Below, piece by piece: positions 12,500 to 24,502 of a stretch of 64,000 nucleotides of DNA. Both the position numbers and the translations under genes were made by a program. The stretch's first letter is position 1; every line of letters begins with the position of its first letter. Source of the DNA: Prunella strophiata (taxonomy: Eukaryota; Chordata; Aves; Passeriformes; Prunellidae); contig JAZBQD010000015.1 of the NCBI GenBank assembly GCA_036583965.1, forward strand, positions 71,960,330 through 72,024,329, read 5' to 3'. A model generated the notes under the pieces. That model saw nothing but the letters and a program-made list of their open reading frames with translations. It was not told where the DNA came from and searched no databases.

Positions 12500-13545
12500 A
12501 TTTTCCACAAGATTCACCTGGAGAAACTGACAGCCCATGGCATAGCTGGGTGCACTCTTCTTTAGGTAAAAAAATGGCTAGGTGACCAGGCCTGGGGAAT
12601 GGTGGTGAAAGCTTGCATCAAGTAGGTGGCCTGCCACAAGTGGAATTCCCCAGGGATCTGTGGTGTTTAATATCTTTATCAATGACCTGGACAAGGGGAT
12701 GGAGTGTACCCTCAATCAGTTTGCAGAAAAGAACCAAGCTGGCTGAGAGCATTAATCTGCTTGAGGGTAGGCAGGCTCTGCAGAGGGATCTGGACAGGTG
12801 GGATCGATGGGCCAAGGCCAGCTGCATGAGGTTCAACAAGGTCGAGTGCTGGGTCCTGCACTTTGGCCACAACAGCCTCATGCAGGCTGGGGGAAGAGTG
12901 GCTGGAAAGCTGCCCAGTGGAAAAGGATGCGGGGGTGCTGATACAAGTAACTGAACATGATCCAGGAGTGTGCCCAGCTGGCCAAGAAGGCCAATGGCAT
13001 CCTGGCCTGGACCAGCAATAGTGCGGCCAGCAGGAGCAGGGCAGTGATTGTCATCCTGTACTCAGCACTGGTGAGGCCACACCTCAAATCCTGTGTCCAG
13101 TTTTGGATCTCTCAATGCAAGAAAGACATTGAGGTGCTGGAGTGTGTCCAGAGAAGGGCAGCAGAACTGGTGAAGAGTCTGTAACACAAGTCTTGTGAGG
13201 AGCAGCTGAGGGAGCTGGGGTTGTGTGGCCTGGAGAAAGAGAGGCTCAGGGGAGCCCTCATTGCTCTCTACAACTGCCACTTGAAAGGAGGCTGTAGCCA
13301 GGTGGAGGCTGGCCTCTTCTCCCAGGCAACCACCAACAGGACAAGAGGAAATGGCCTCAAGCTGCACCAGGTGAGGTTCAGGTTGGACATTAGGAAGAAT
13401 TTTTTTCACTGAAAGGGTTGTCAAGGCACCATCCCTGAGGGTATTTAGAAGACATGCAGATGTGGCAGTTGGGGACATGATTCACTGATGGCCAGTGCTG
13501 GGTTAATATTTGGACTCTGTTCTTAGAGGTCTTTTTCAGTGTAAA
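12500..13545 (+). mobile_element. CR1 LINE fragment (3' part, plus strand)
   Basis: This is a 5'-truncated, dead CR1 non-LTR retrotransposon. Conceptual translation in broken frames gives pieces of the C-terminal part of the CR1 reverse-transcriptase [110 protein letters not shown] and [11 protein letters not shown]. Frame breaks and stops are frequent, and about 40-50 bp after the FFT-ERVVK equivalent appears deleted (near 13425). The 3' end (agaggtctttttcagtg) is a degraded CR1 tail, followed by an A-rich run at 13558-13575. The opposite-strand open frames here are shadows. It is closely related to the inverted copy at 20.9-22.9 kb. Confidence 0.9.
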
Positions 13546-14607
13546 AGAGTCTATTAAAAAGAAAAAAAAAAAAAAGGTACCTACCTAATTTGAAATTTAA
13601 TTTAACTGTGCTTTATTTCATTTTTCAGTCTTAGAGAATAGGGAGCTTTTCTGAGAAAATTGAGAGAATAGAATATTGTATGTCTCTCAGTATCTCACAA
13701 ACTGTGCAATGTCTCTAATACCTGAAATCTCTTAGCAATTTAAGGCTTTGAAATTCAAATAACTACTCTCTTCTACAGAATCCTGAACTGCAAAATGCCC
13801 TGGTATCACACTGAGATGATCTGCTTTGCTAGGATGGTTAGCATCTAAACAGAGAAAATAACCTATGCTGACCGACACAACCCAGTTAGACTTTGTTTAG
13901 GTACAGAAGCATGAACACATCTTGAATTTTTGTCTAAGCTGAAACTTAACTTTCTCCTGAGAGGCTTTGATGTCACAGTGAAAAGCACAGGTGAGAGGGT
14001 TACATGTCAGAGCCAGGAGAGATAGTTTAAGCAGGTAGAGGGATTTACAAAATTTTCATGAGTATCTGAGACAATCTTTCAAAATGTTTCAAATGTAGAG
14101 GCGACAGTCCTACAATATGTGGTGAACAAAATGTTTCCTACACTTGAGATGAAGCCATAGCACCATGTGATGCATGGTATCCCAGGCAGGTTTCACATCT
14201 GGTGTCAGCCTGACTTTGTTTCTGTTTCCTGGCACTTACTGCTTTCAGTAATGTGGCAATGCTGGCAGGTCCTAGACTTAAGGATGGACTCCTAATCAGC
14301 ACAGGCAGAGAAAATTCCTTTGAAAATTAATGCTTGAACATGCTATTACCAAAATATATATGCAAGCAAGTAAGTTAATCTGGCATGCAGATCTCCTTGT
14401 TAATCAGGATTACTTTATTACTATGCAAGTCAACCCACCGGAGATTTACAAAAATCAAGATTGTAACTCCACCCTGCTGCAGGTGTGTTGAACAAGACAG
14501 AAAGTAAGGGCAGAAATTCAGGTGTGGGAGGCACTGAACAGCTCTTTCCTGGGAGCTACTCCACACACTTTCAGGTGTGAGAGACCACAATTGCTTAGGA
14601 CACATAC
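13546..14607. other. Intronic DNA just downstream of the 173-nt exon
   Basis: Unique-looking AT-rich intron with an A-rich run at 13558-13575. No gene or transposon was identified. Confidence 0.6.
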
Positions 14608-14780
14608 CTGGCTGTAGCTCTGGATGGCACCTCTGGCCTGACTGCTGCGGGATGGGAGCTGGGCGGATGCTGTTTCGCCCAGGGCGAGGGTCTGGTTGCT
14701 GTGGTAGCTGGCTGAGTACTGGAAGGATCCTTCAGGTTTGGAATTGAGCTGGAGTGCACTCTGGGAGAGGAGGCTGGGTC
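14608..14780 (-). CDS. CTNND2: CTNND2 internal 173-nt exon
   Basis: This is a coding exon of delta-catenin. The acceptor is ccccacag, with its AG at 14781-14782, and the donor gtatgtg starts at 14607. The first two bases (GA) complete the Arg codon begun in the upstream exon; 57 codons follow and the exon ends exactly on a codon (phase 0). The peptide starts [20 protein letters not shown] and ends [11 protein letters not shown], with [12 protein letters not shown] in the middle, matching mammalian CTNND2 apart from a few substitutions (SAQLPSRSS where human has SQLPARGT). The region is a low-complexity Ser/Gln-rich linker before the armadillo repeats and carries no catalytic residues. No frameshift or stop is present. 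The upstream intron is about 23 kb and the downstream intron 8.9 kb. The open frame on the same strand at 14375-14605 is intron sequence past the donor. Confidence 0.95.
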
Positions 14781-15584
14781 CTGTGGGGACAGGATTTGAG
14801 AGAAGTCAGAAAGCCTCAGTGAAAGAGCATACCTGCATTATCTGTTAAGTGAGTCTTGAAATTATCAGATGTATCTGGCTTCAGATTTTCAGAATTTGAC
14901 TTTTCAGTAATAAAAATACATGCATTACTTTGTTTCCTTACCACTCAGTCATCATGTTCAAGCAACAGACCACATTGCTTTCTTTGCAAGAAATGTATGG
15001 TTTTGACTGGTGAAGAAATTCTATGCCTGAACAGATCCAACCATGCTATTTGGTAGAGAAATCCTGCTTTTCAACTCAGAATAGTTGATGAGGGCTTTTT
15101 TTTTTTTTTTTTCCCTAAGGATAAGCTTTGTTTATTTCTCTTAATTACATCCAGTCATTCTGCCTGGGAAATGCTAACTTGTCCCTCCCTGAGCCCCCAG
15201 CACATTAGATCTATTGATTACTGCCACTGTCCTGTACACAGAGTGATGTAATACTTTGGTGCCTGTAGGGATGGATGGCAGCCTTTAAAATATTAATTGC
15301 TCTTCTCATCATGCAGGACACACCCTGATCTCAGTGAATCTTTGACAACTGTTTTTCAGCTATCTTATCTTCCCCACCACAGCACTGCACGGCAGGAGAG
15401 CCAAGTGCAGGCAGCGAGCCTGAACTGGGGCTGCCAGACTGAAGGGCATGTCAGGACCATGAACACTTTCCACAGTTATTTAGTAGTTCTGTGAAACTAA
15501 AACATATTCTAATCGTCATTAGGTTCACATACAAGTGATTTAGCTTACCACATGCACATAGCAAATTTCCCAATTTTTCCACAA

Positions 15585-16458
15585 TGGAATCAAATGCACC
15601 TGCAGCAAATTTGCAGATGACACCAAGCTGAGTGGTGTAGTTGCCACACCTGAAGGATGGGATGGCATCCAGAGGGACCTGGACAAGCTTGAGAAGTGGG
15701 TGCATGGGAATCTCATGAGGTTTAACAAAACCAAGTGCAAGGTGCTGCTCCTAGGGTAAACCCTGGTACCAGCCAGCCCAGGCTGGGGGATGAACAGATC
15801 CGGAGCAGCCCTGCCCAGAAGGATTTGGAGGTGCTGGAGAGGTTGGACATGACCCAGCCATGTGCACTCACAGCCCAGAGCCAAATGTGTCTTGGGCTGC
15901 ATCCAAAGCAATATGGGCAGTAGGCTGAGGGAGGGGATTCTGCCCCTCTGCTCTGCTGAGACCCCGCCTGCAGTGCTGCATGCAGCTCTGAGACCCAAGC
16001 ACAGGAAGAACATCTGTTGGAGCAAGTCCAGAGGAGGGCCACTGAGTTAGATGGAGCACCTCTCCTATGATGAAAGGCTAAGAGAACTTGGATTATTCAG
16101 TCTGGAAAAGTAAAGGCTTTAGGGTGACCTAACTGTAGCCTTCCACCACCTGAAGGGAACCTACAAGAAAGATAGAGAGACTCTTTTTATAAGGGCATGT
16201 ACTGGCAGCACAATGGCTTCACATTGATAGAGTAGCTTTAAATTAGCTGTTAGGAAGAAATTTTTCCCTGTGGTGGTGTCCAAAGAAGATGTGGATAACC
16301 CATCTCTGTAAGTGTTCAAGGCCAGGAGGGATAGAGAGCCCTGAGCATCCCCATCTAGATGAAGATGTCCCGATCCACAGCTCAGGGGTTGGAACTAGAT
16401 GGTCTTAAAGATTGTTTCTGACCCAAGCCATTCTGTCATTCTGTAATTCCATGATACA
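15585..16458 (+). mobile_element. CR1 LINE fragment (plus strand, second subfamily)
   Basis: This is a degraded 3' part of a CR1 element. It opens with the match to the [10 protein letters not shown] segment (aaatttgcagatgacaccaa), then the RDLDKLEKW and [10 protein letters not shown] equivalents. It ends with the CR1 tail, where ggttggaactagatggtct is followed by a diverged ccattctgt..attctgt repeat near 16430-16450. It belongs to a different subfamily from the 12.5-kb copy, judging from the tail and from the gcacctctcctatgatgaaag block. Many stops and indels leave no coding capacity. It lies about 0.8 kb upstream (in transcript sense) of the 173-nt CTNND2 exon, antisense to the gene. Confidence 0.9.
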
Positions 16459-19400
16459 CAGAGAGCTACAATAAAGAATACACACTTAATCCTCTCTCTG
16501 TCTTCACAGATATTAGTCTCTTTCAGTGTCTGGATCCAGGAAGTGAAATACAAGAGGAGGAAAAAGGGTTATACCTTGGCCATTGCATAGGTTACCTTCA
16601 ACCCAACAGCTGTCATGTGTAGCACACTCAGTGGCTCCACAGGGATGACAGGTTCATCTTCTGGTTAGCACTAACAAGCTCACGAGAGCACAGAAGGTGA
16701 CAAAGCCTTAAGAGATGTGAAATGATTACAGTGATTTTGCTCCTACAGAACATGTGGTAAGTTCAGTTTTAAACAGACTTACAATGGAAAAATTCCAATG
16801 AATTTACCAGAAATAACTTCCAGTACATTCCTGATACAAAAGCAGTTTTTATGACCTTTAAATCTTTGCTATGAGGATGTAAAGCTGTTCCACAAAGATT
16901 CCCACTTAGAAAACGTGCAAACAACCCCACCCCCGAATTACATAGAGAGTATTTTTTCCTCTAGCCTATTTCTCAGAAATGGCAGAACCATTATAACTGC
17001 TATTTTCCAAATCCAACCTGAACTGCTCTTATTATAAACAAATCATAGTAGGCTATGTAAAGAGGAAGTGTTAGCATCTAAATGTAGCCTAGAATTTTGA
17101 CACTCTTTTACATATCAACACAATTTATACAGCAAAATCAACTGCATTCATCAGAACATTCGAGATACAGGACAAATTTAGAACATAAGTTCTGGTCCCT
17201 GTATTTTCCTTACAAGTACAGAAGGAGGTAGAGTTCCATATATGCTGTGAGGCCAGTAAAAATGTATCACATCCATAGGAGAGCTGAATTTAATCCTCTA
17301 TGGGATAAATCCAGCCTTTGGTACTTTCCATCCCCTGGCTCTGCAAATAGGGTTTATTTATTAGGGTTTACTTTCCATTTAACTGGTTTTGTTGCAAATT
17401 TTTTTCTTTAATGAAAGAAATACTTTCACAGATTTTGTTTCTTTTTTTAATTTTAAGAGCATAAAGAAAATACATGCTTAGTTCTAAAAAGATCTATAGG
17501 GTTTATTTCAATCTTTTGGGTTTTGAATTTTCACTGAGAATTTTTCTGTGATCAAGTGATGAACAAGATCAAGTTCAGAAATTTCACAAAGGCATGACTT
17601 TCCCATGAGAAGCAAAAGTTGCATGAAGAAAGCAATTTTTGTGCATGAAAGTGTTTGTACTCATTCTGAAAGTAATTATGCTGTGACATTTCTAAAGCTT
17701 AAATAATGATTAAACTATCACATGCTATGAATGCAATATGTTTAAATTTTCATTGCATCTGGCTTTCAAGTGCTGCTTTCATATTACTGTGGCTCACTAG
17801 GGGATTTACATTGCCAGCTAGAAACACATACATGGGTTCCCTGCACCATTTAGTTTAAACACTTCCATGCACTTAAAGAAACTTATCCAACCTCTTGAAA
17901 AAAAGAATAAAAAAAGTTTGGCACACATAGTTTGATGTTCACTATAATATTGGTTTTATTTAGCAGTTTTTTATTTTGTACCTTAATGAGCAGTAATAAA
18001 CAATTGAAACTTACATACATTTCAATAATTACAAAGTAATTTCAGAGAGACAGATATATATTTTAAATAAGCCTAGAATTTTAAATAAGCCCAAGCAAGT
18101 GTAGAATAGAGTAGTGGCTGCTCACCTGTAAATAGCAAAGCCCTAAATCAAGCATACAAACTAGAAGATACATTTGAGATCAATCAATGTGACCATGAAA
18201 AAACACGAGTTCGTTTTTCAGGGACTACAAGCAGTCCCGCCTTGTCTGATAGGGAAAAGATGGATTGCTTTTCTCATTAACATTCTTGAGATTTCAATCT
18301 GAAGGTAAAACCAAACCTTCTAAAGAGCCTGCAGTTCACTCAGAAGAGAAGTTTGTTTGTGTCTTGTACCCTGATGGCTCTTGACAACAATCTATTGTTT
18401 CTTCCAGGCTAGAATTTAAACTCTGTTCATCCAACTGTTTTTCATTTATTTTCAGAAGAGTTAAGGCAGCTGGAAATTCTCTATATTCAGCTATGCACTG
18501 GAAATCACTAGTTATCTGCTAGCACAATTCAATCTTAGTGGTTTCCTTAATAAGACATAATTACTGCAATTGTTCAATTTAAAACAAACTCTCTGGGCTT
18601 CATAAGATTTAGTGTAGCAGGTATCGATGATCTTTAGTATTGCTTTAAAATTTTGTACTGTTTGGTTTCTATTTGAGGGTATGGGGAAGATATAAATACC
18701 TGTTCTCCCTTACGCTTTCACCACCACATTAAAAAAAATATAAAATTTCCTTGTGAAAGAATATTGATGTTGGATTATTTAGGGTTGATAGTACCAATTT
18801 TTCACTGATTTAGTCTGTGCTACTCTCGTCCTTTATTAAAAAAGTAGAGGTAAGAGTGAAAATTCAGGAAACTGAGTCAGAGCCATCATACTGCAAAGAG
18901 ACACTGCTGTGGACTGACTTCAAATGATGGAGCAGGGTAGAGCAATCAGCTCTTTAACTTGTCTCCAGTTTGGAGGACAGATACTGCAGACAATACCTTC
19001 CTCTTCCTCTTATCCTTGAGCAGAGCAGTGTGCAAGCCTCCCTACATTGCTCACCTTGGCCTCTGTAACCCAGCTCAGAAAGGAGCTGGAAGGAGAGGGA
19101 GAGGGTGGTGTCTTGCTTGGGACACAAAGTGCACTTAAGTGGGGGAAAGCTGCTGGAGCACAGAGAAGACCAGGCAAGAAGAGAACAGATGCAGATGGAG
19201 GATATGCTTACATCAGGGAGCCAACCCATAAAGAAACTTCAGAGGTGATGGAGAGCAGAGGACTTTTCTAGGAATTAGAGAAGGGAAACAGGAATTTCTT
19301 TTGTGGTTTGGAGGCCCAGGTGCTGGCAGGCATTGACAGGGTTAGAGGAAAATGACTCTCCCATTCAGGCAGTGAGGAGAGGGGGCTTTCTGTGAAGCCC

Positions 19401-20899
19401 TTTCCCTTAGTTTATATTACCCACTCCTCTTACTGCCAGTTATTCTGGTTGTTATATGGCTATTATTTTTTGTATTTCAAAACTTACTAGTTTAAGAGAT
19501 GTGGAGGACCTGAGAGTACCTTGCACACTTCAAGCCAAGTGGGGAAGAGGAGCAGAGGCAGTGCTCTCTTCCTGAAGCCCACACTTGCCGTCTTCCTGCC
19601 ACACTGCATTTGACAAAACACAATCTGACACTGCACTGACCAGCCTGGTTCTTGGCACTGAGAACACTTCATGTGGTGTTCTCACACCAGTGAGAACAGT
19701 AACCTGGTGAGTGTAACCTGGTGAGCTCCAGACAAACCACAGCAGAGGAGAGCTTCACAGCATCTGCCTGCTTCTGCCAAGGGGGAGCAGGGGGAACAGG
19801 GTTGCCAGGTGAGCCTCATGGTGCAGCTGGGGCTGTGCTGTGCCTCCTGGCCTGGGAGGGACAGGGATCTGCACTGGCAGGATTCCTTCAGGGGCCACTG
19901 CTTTTCCTTCTAAACATACAATGCACAATGCTGCAATAGGGGTGCAGTGTAGCTATTTAAAAACCATACTAAGGAAGTGAGTGGTCTCAAATGATGAGAC
20001 TATTATTAATTCAAGGACCTCACAGTAAGAGTTGATTACGGGAAGCAAAGTGATGCAAAGAATCCAGGCTACTATTATAATTCATGTCTGGGTCAAAAGT
20101 GAGGAAAAAAAATGAAATTATGAGAACATTTATCTTTTTAATTTTCAAAAGCAATATTTTCTTTGAAAATAAAATATTTTGCCTGTCATTTCTGCTCTCT
20201 TCAGACCATATCCTCTTCCTTCTTACATCATTCAGGGTAAAAAAAAAAAACAAAAATCAAACCAAGGAAACAAAATCACAACCTAAAATTTATTTTTTAA
20301 TAATTTACTTGTTAATAAATTATTCTTGAATGACAAGTGTTTGCAAGCAAAAAAATTTTAAATGGCACAACAGCAAAATACTAGGATACTTCCCAGTACC
20401 TGCTTATACTGTTCTAGCTAAAAGACCTGAATCAAGCCAAAACCAACAAAGACCAAAGTGCATCAACACATTGAATTTTGATTCAATGAAAAGTCATTAA
20501 TGCTGACTGAAGCTTCATTGAGAGATTATAAAAAGTAGGCATCAGCACCAACAGTAGTGAAAAGACAGGAATCTTGTTTGGGAGTCAGAGCTAGTGAGTC
20601 ATCAAATGTTTTCTTCCCTTCCACCTGAGGGTAAGAACTTGTTTAGTGACCACACAAGTAGCAGACCTCACCTGAATCATAGCCCATGGTGGTCATAAGC
20701 AGAAGAGTATCTCATATAAGAAAGCCAGTAGGAACTTGGGCTCCAAGGAGCTTACCAGTATCATAAGATAAGCAATTTTCTAAGTGCTGAGAGACTGCTT
20801 CAGTACACTGACACTGATTAGAGATGGGGGGCAGTGGAGTTCATACTATTACATTTGTAATACTACCAGATTACTAGTGAGGTTTTAAAAACAAACACA
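16459..20899. other. Intronic DNA without genes
   Basis: Part of the 23-kb CTNND2 intron. 18.9-19.9 kb is somewhat more GC-rich and includes a small direct repeat of gtaacctggtgag (19698-19723), but I recognise no exon or element. The rest is AT-rich. Confidence 0.55.
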
Positions 20900-22945
20900 T
20901 GATGGAATCATAGAATTGTTAAGGTTGAAAAAGACCTCCAGGATCATCGAGTCCAACCTTTGACTGAACACCTCTGTCAACTAAACCACAGCACTAAGTG
21001 CTACTTCCAGTCGTTTCTTGAACACTTCCAGGGATTGTGACTACCACCTCTCTGGGAAGCTGCTTCCAATGCTAAACCACTCATTCAGTGAAAAAAATTT
21101 TCCTAATGTCCAACCTGAACCTCACCTGGTGCAGCTTGAGGCCATTTCCTCTTGTCCTGTTGGTGGTTGCCTGGGAGAAGAGGCCAGCCTCCACCTGGCT
21201 ACAGCCTCCTTTCATGGCAGTTGTAGAGAGCAATGAGGGCTCCCCTGAGCCTCTCTTTCTCCAGGCCACACAACCCCATGCTCCCTCAGCTGCTCCTCAC
21301 AAGACTTGTGTTACAGACTCTTCACCAGCTCTGCTGCCCTTCTCTGGACACACTCCAGCACCTCAATGTCTTTCTTGCATTGAGAGATCCAAAACTGGAC
21401 ACAGGATTTGAGGTGTGGCCTCACCAGTGCTGAGTACAGGATGACAATCACTGCCCTGCTCCTGCTGGCCACGCTATTGCTGGTCCAGGCCAGGATGACC
21501 TTGGTCAGCTGGGCACACTCCTGGATCATGTTCAGCTGTCAGCCAGCCCCACCACATCCTTTTCCACTGGGCAGCTTTCCAGCCACTCTTCCCCTAGCCT
21601 GCATGAGGCTGTTGTGGCCAAAGTACAGGACCCAGCACTCCACCTTGTTGAACCTCATGCAGCTGGCCTTGGCCCACCCATCGATCCCACCTGTCCAGAT
21701 CCCTCTGCAGAGCCTGCCTACCCTCAAGTAGATTAACACTCCTGCCCAAGTTGTCAATCATGAACTTGTTGAGGGTGCACTCCATCCCCTTGTCCAGACT
21801 GTTGATAAAGATATTAAATAGGACTGGCTCCAATCCTGGCCACAACTGACTGGCCACCAACTGGATGCAGCAACATTCACCACCTCTCTTTGGGTCTGGC
21901 CATTGTTCCAGTTTTTAACCCAGGGAAGACTGCATTAGTCCAAGCCACAGGCTGCCAGTTTTTCCAGGAGAATGCTGTGGGAAAGAGTATCAAAAGCTTC
22001 ACTGAAGTCCAGGTAGATTAAATCCACAGTCTTTCCTTCATAATCAATGCAGGTCACCTGGTCTAGAACGAGATCAGGTTGGTGAACAGGACTTGCCTTT
22101 CCTAAGCCTGTTGTGGCTGGGACCTCATCCCCTGATTGTCCAGTATGTGCCAAGTGATCACACTCAGGATAATGTGTTCCATAATCTTCCCCAGCACCAG
22201 GGTTGGGCTGACAGCCCTCTAGTTCCTCCTTCCAACACTTCTTGTGGACAGACATCACATCTGCCAACCTCCTGTTGTCTGGGACCTTCCTTGGTCAACC
22301 ATCATGACAACTGATGATGAATGATGGAGAGTGGCTTGGTGAGCTCTTCTGCCAGCTCCTTCAGCACCCTGTGGTGAATCCCATCCTGCCCCATATAGAC
22401 TTGTGAATGTCTAAATGGCACAATAGGTCACTCACAACTTCTATTCTGCTATTCTGCTCCCCATGCCTGTCTACCAGCTCAGGGGTCTGGTTGTCCTGAG
22501 GATAACTGGTCTTTCTGATAAAGACTCAGGCAAAGAAGACATTAAATACCTCAGCCTTTTCCTCATTCTTGGTGGCAATGTTCGCCCTCCTGCCCAAATC
22601 CAATAATGGAGATTTTCCTTGGCCCTCCTTTTGTTGTTAATGTATTTATAAAAACACATTTTATTATCTTTCACAGCAGTTAACAGATTGAGTTCTAGCT
22701 GAGCTTTTGCCTTTCTCATTTTCTCTCTGCATGACCAAATGACATCTTTGTAGTCTTCCTGAGTTGCCTAACCCTTCTACCAAAGGTCATAAACTCTTTT
22801 TCCACCTGAGTTCCAGCAAAAACTCCCTCTTCAGCCAGGCTGGTCTTCTTCCCTATCAGCCCATCTTTTGGCATATAGGGATGGCCTACTCCTGTGTCAT
22901 TAAGATTTCCTTCTTAAAGTGTGTCCAGCCATCCCAAGGGAAAGT
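20900..22945 (-). mobile_element. CR1 LINE fragment (2 kb, minus strand)
   Basis: This is the longest repeat in the window, a 5'-truncated CR1 running on the minus strand. Its 3' terminus is at about 20900-20925, with the typical end (aattctatgattccatc on the minus strand). Read on the minus strand, the order is: PAWLKREFLLELRWKKRVYD (22790-22850), KAKAQLELNLLTAVKDNK and YKYINNKRRAKENL (22600-22715), then VDLIYLDFSEAFDTLSHSIL (reverse-transcriptase palm; 21950-22030), [24 protein letters not shown] and [11 protein letters not shown]. Stops and frameshifts break it into several frames, so it is inactive. The catalytic YxDD motif was not located. It runs in the same sense as CTNND2 within the 23-kb intron. 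Confidence 0.93.
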
Positions 22946-23829
22946 CGGATAAGATTTAAGTACAATCAATATTTGTGATACATATTTAAACTACAGGAGA
23001 GCAAGTTAAGGTTGCAGGAGTGTGGATTAACTGTACTACATACTCAGAGATCTTTATATTTTTTCTGTCTCACATTGTAGCTTCCACTGCTGTGACACAA
23101 AGCTAAATAATCAGATGAATGTGGGTTCCTTGTAAAGGAGGAACTCCCAACAAGAAACAATGGAAATTGCTCTCTTGGGGATATCACTGACAATCTATCC
23201 CTAGTGTCTGCCTGTCAAATATCTGAAAGGTTGCTCCCATTTCTTAATCCGTAGACCACAGTATCTTAGGGAATACTTCAAACATTTTAGCTTCACAGTA
23301 TCTAACAATTCCAGATAATACTATAGCAATAGTATGGTCAATCTCCAAAACAAACAAACAAAATAAATAAAAAGGCTGATTCATGAAACGGGATTAATGT
23401 ATTATACTACAGAGCAGAATTTACTGTGGAACAAGTATTGAATAATACATTATCTGGTAGTTGTTGCATTATAAAATAAATATCAGATAATGACAAGTTA
23501 CATACAGCACTATATTACTGCAGAATAATGGTATGATTAATTCAGTATTCCAAATCTATGCAATAATTACCTCTGAATTGCCTAAAATAATTATAATACA
23601 AACAACAGAAACATCTACCTAGTCACCCTCCATGAGGTAATTGCATGTTTGTTACCTGAGTTTTTCATATGAAGTTACAAACAAAAGTACCAGGCAAGTG
23701 AAAGAAGAAGGGTTTTTTCTTCTTGAGATTTAAAGTCAGCTGGCTTCCCATTTGCTTCTCCAAGTAAGTAGTAAAGTGTAGCACTTCTATTGTGCTATAC
23801 ATCTCCATTTGGTCAGTCATCTATTACCA
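22946..23829. other. Intronic DNA without genes
   Basis: AT-rich intron between the 2-kb CR1 and the candidate noncoding element. It has a short caaacaaacaaa run near 23350. Nothing else was identified. Confidence 0.55.
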
Positions 23830-24290
23830 TGCCAGTTCTAATTGACAAAGGAAATAGACCAAAACGTGCTCGAACGACCATTTAATTAGCTCCCGTACCA
23901 ATTATAAACAACACTTCACTCACCTTCGATCAACTGACAAAAGTAGTAATGATAAATTATAGAGTAAGTGTAAATAAAGTGTTTTTAATTAGTGTAATTA
24001 ATCACTTCACACATTCTTCAACCTGCTTTGCTCATTTGGATAACAGTTGAAAGAAAAACACCGGCAAAACTCCTTTAATGTCCTTTAAACATTCATTTAC
24101 AGAGTTAATAGGTTGAGGTGCCTCACATCCCATCGAGAGGAACCACCTCCTAACTGTTAGTATATGCCTAATTAAGGATCTCAAATACCAAAAAGTCATC
24201 ACTTACTTGTTTCATCTGCCTCCCAGGTCATTTAGTTTGAGTGCAAAATATCGATTCCGATTCCTACCTTACAACCTACTTTTTTGTTAG
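23830..24290. promoter_or_regulatory. Candidate conserved noncoding element / enhancer
   Basis: This intronic stretch is not repeat-derived as far as I can see. It combines several TAATTA homeodomain-type cores (ttaattagctcc at 23882; ttttaattagtgtaattaat at 23983-24002) with about eight CpG dinucleotides (such as gctcgaacgacc near 23868 and cccgtacc near 23892) in otherwise CpG-poor DNA. Large neuronal gene introns often hold such developmental enhancers. This is inference from base composition only; conservation was not tested. Confidence 0.3.
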
Positions 24291-24434
24291 TTCATTAAAG
24301 TGTCTGTACTCAGAGTAAGCAGTTGCCAACCTCTCCTAAACCTGAGTTCTATTTGTTGCCCAGTTTTGCAAAGGAATGGATAATTTAAAAAGAACAGCAT
24401 GACAAGAGAGAGCTTCTGACAGTAACCTGCTGGT

Positions 24435-24502
24435 GTCCTTCCACAGTATGGAAGGACATACTGTGGAAGTCCTTCCACAGTACTTCTCTAACGTTAGAGA
24501 AG
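24435..24502. repeat. Palindrome and inverted-repeat cluster
   Basis: Three arms of an 11-base motif alternate in orientation: cttccacagta at 24438-24448, its reverse complement tactgtggaag at 24459-24469, and cttccacagta again at 24472-24482. The middle arm can pair with either neighbour, with loops of 10 or 2 bases. Immediately after comes a perfect 20-base palindrome, cttctctaacgttagagaag, at 24483-24502. The cluster could form alternative hairpins or a small cruciform. No gene or known element is attached to it. Confidence 0.85.

Noticed and set aside
13062..13478. 138-codon minus-strand open frame
   Set aside because: It is the antisense shadow of a CR1 element; the same frame appears in the other CR1 copy at 21.0-21.4 kb.
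24435..24502. Terminal inverted repeats of a MITE
   Set aside because: The arms are adjacent, not at the ends of a unit, and there is no target-site duplication.
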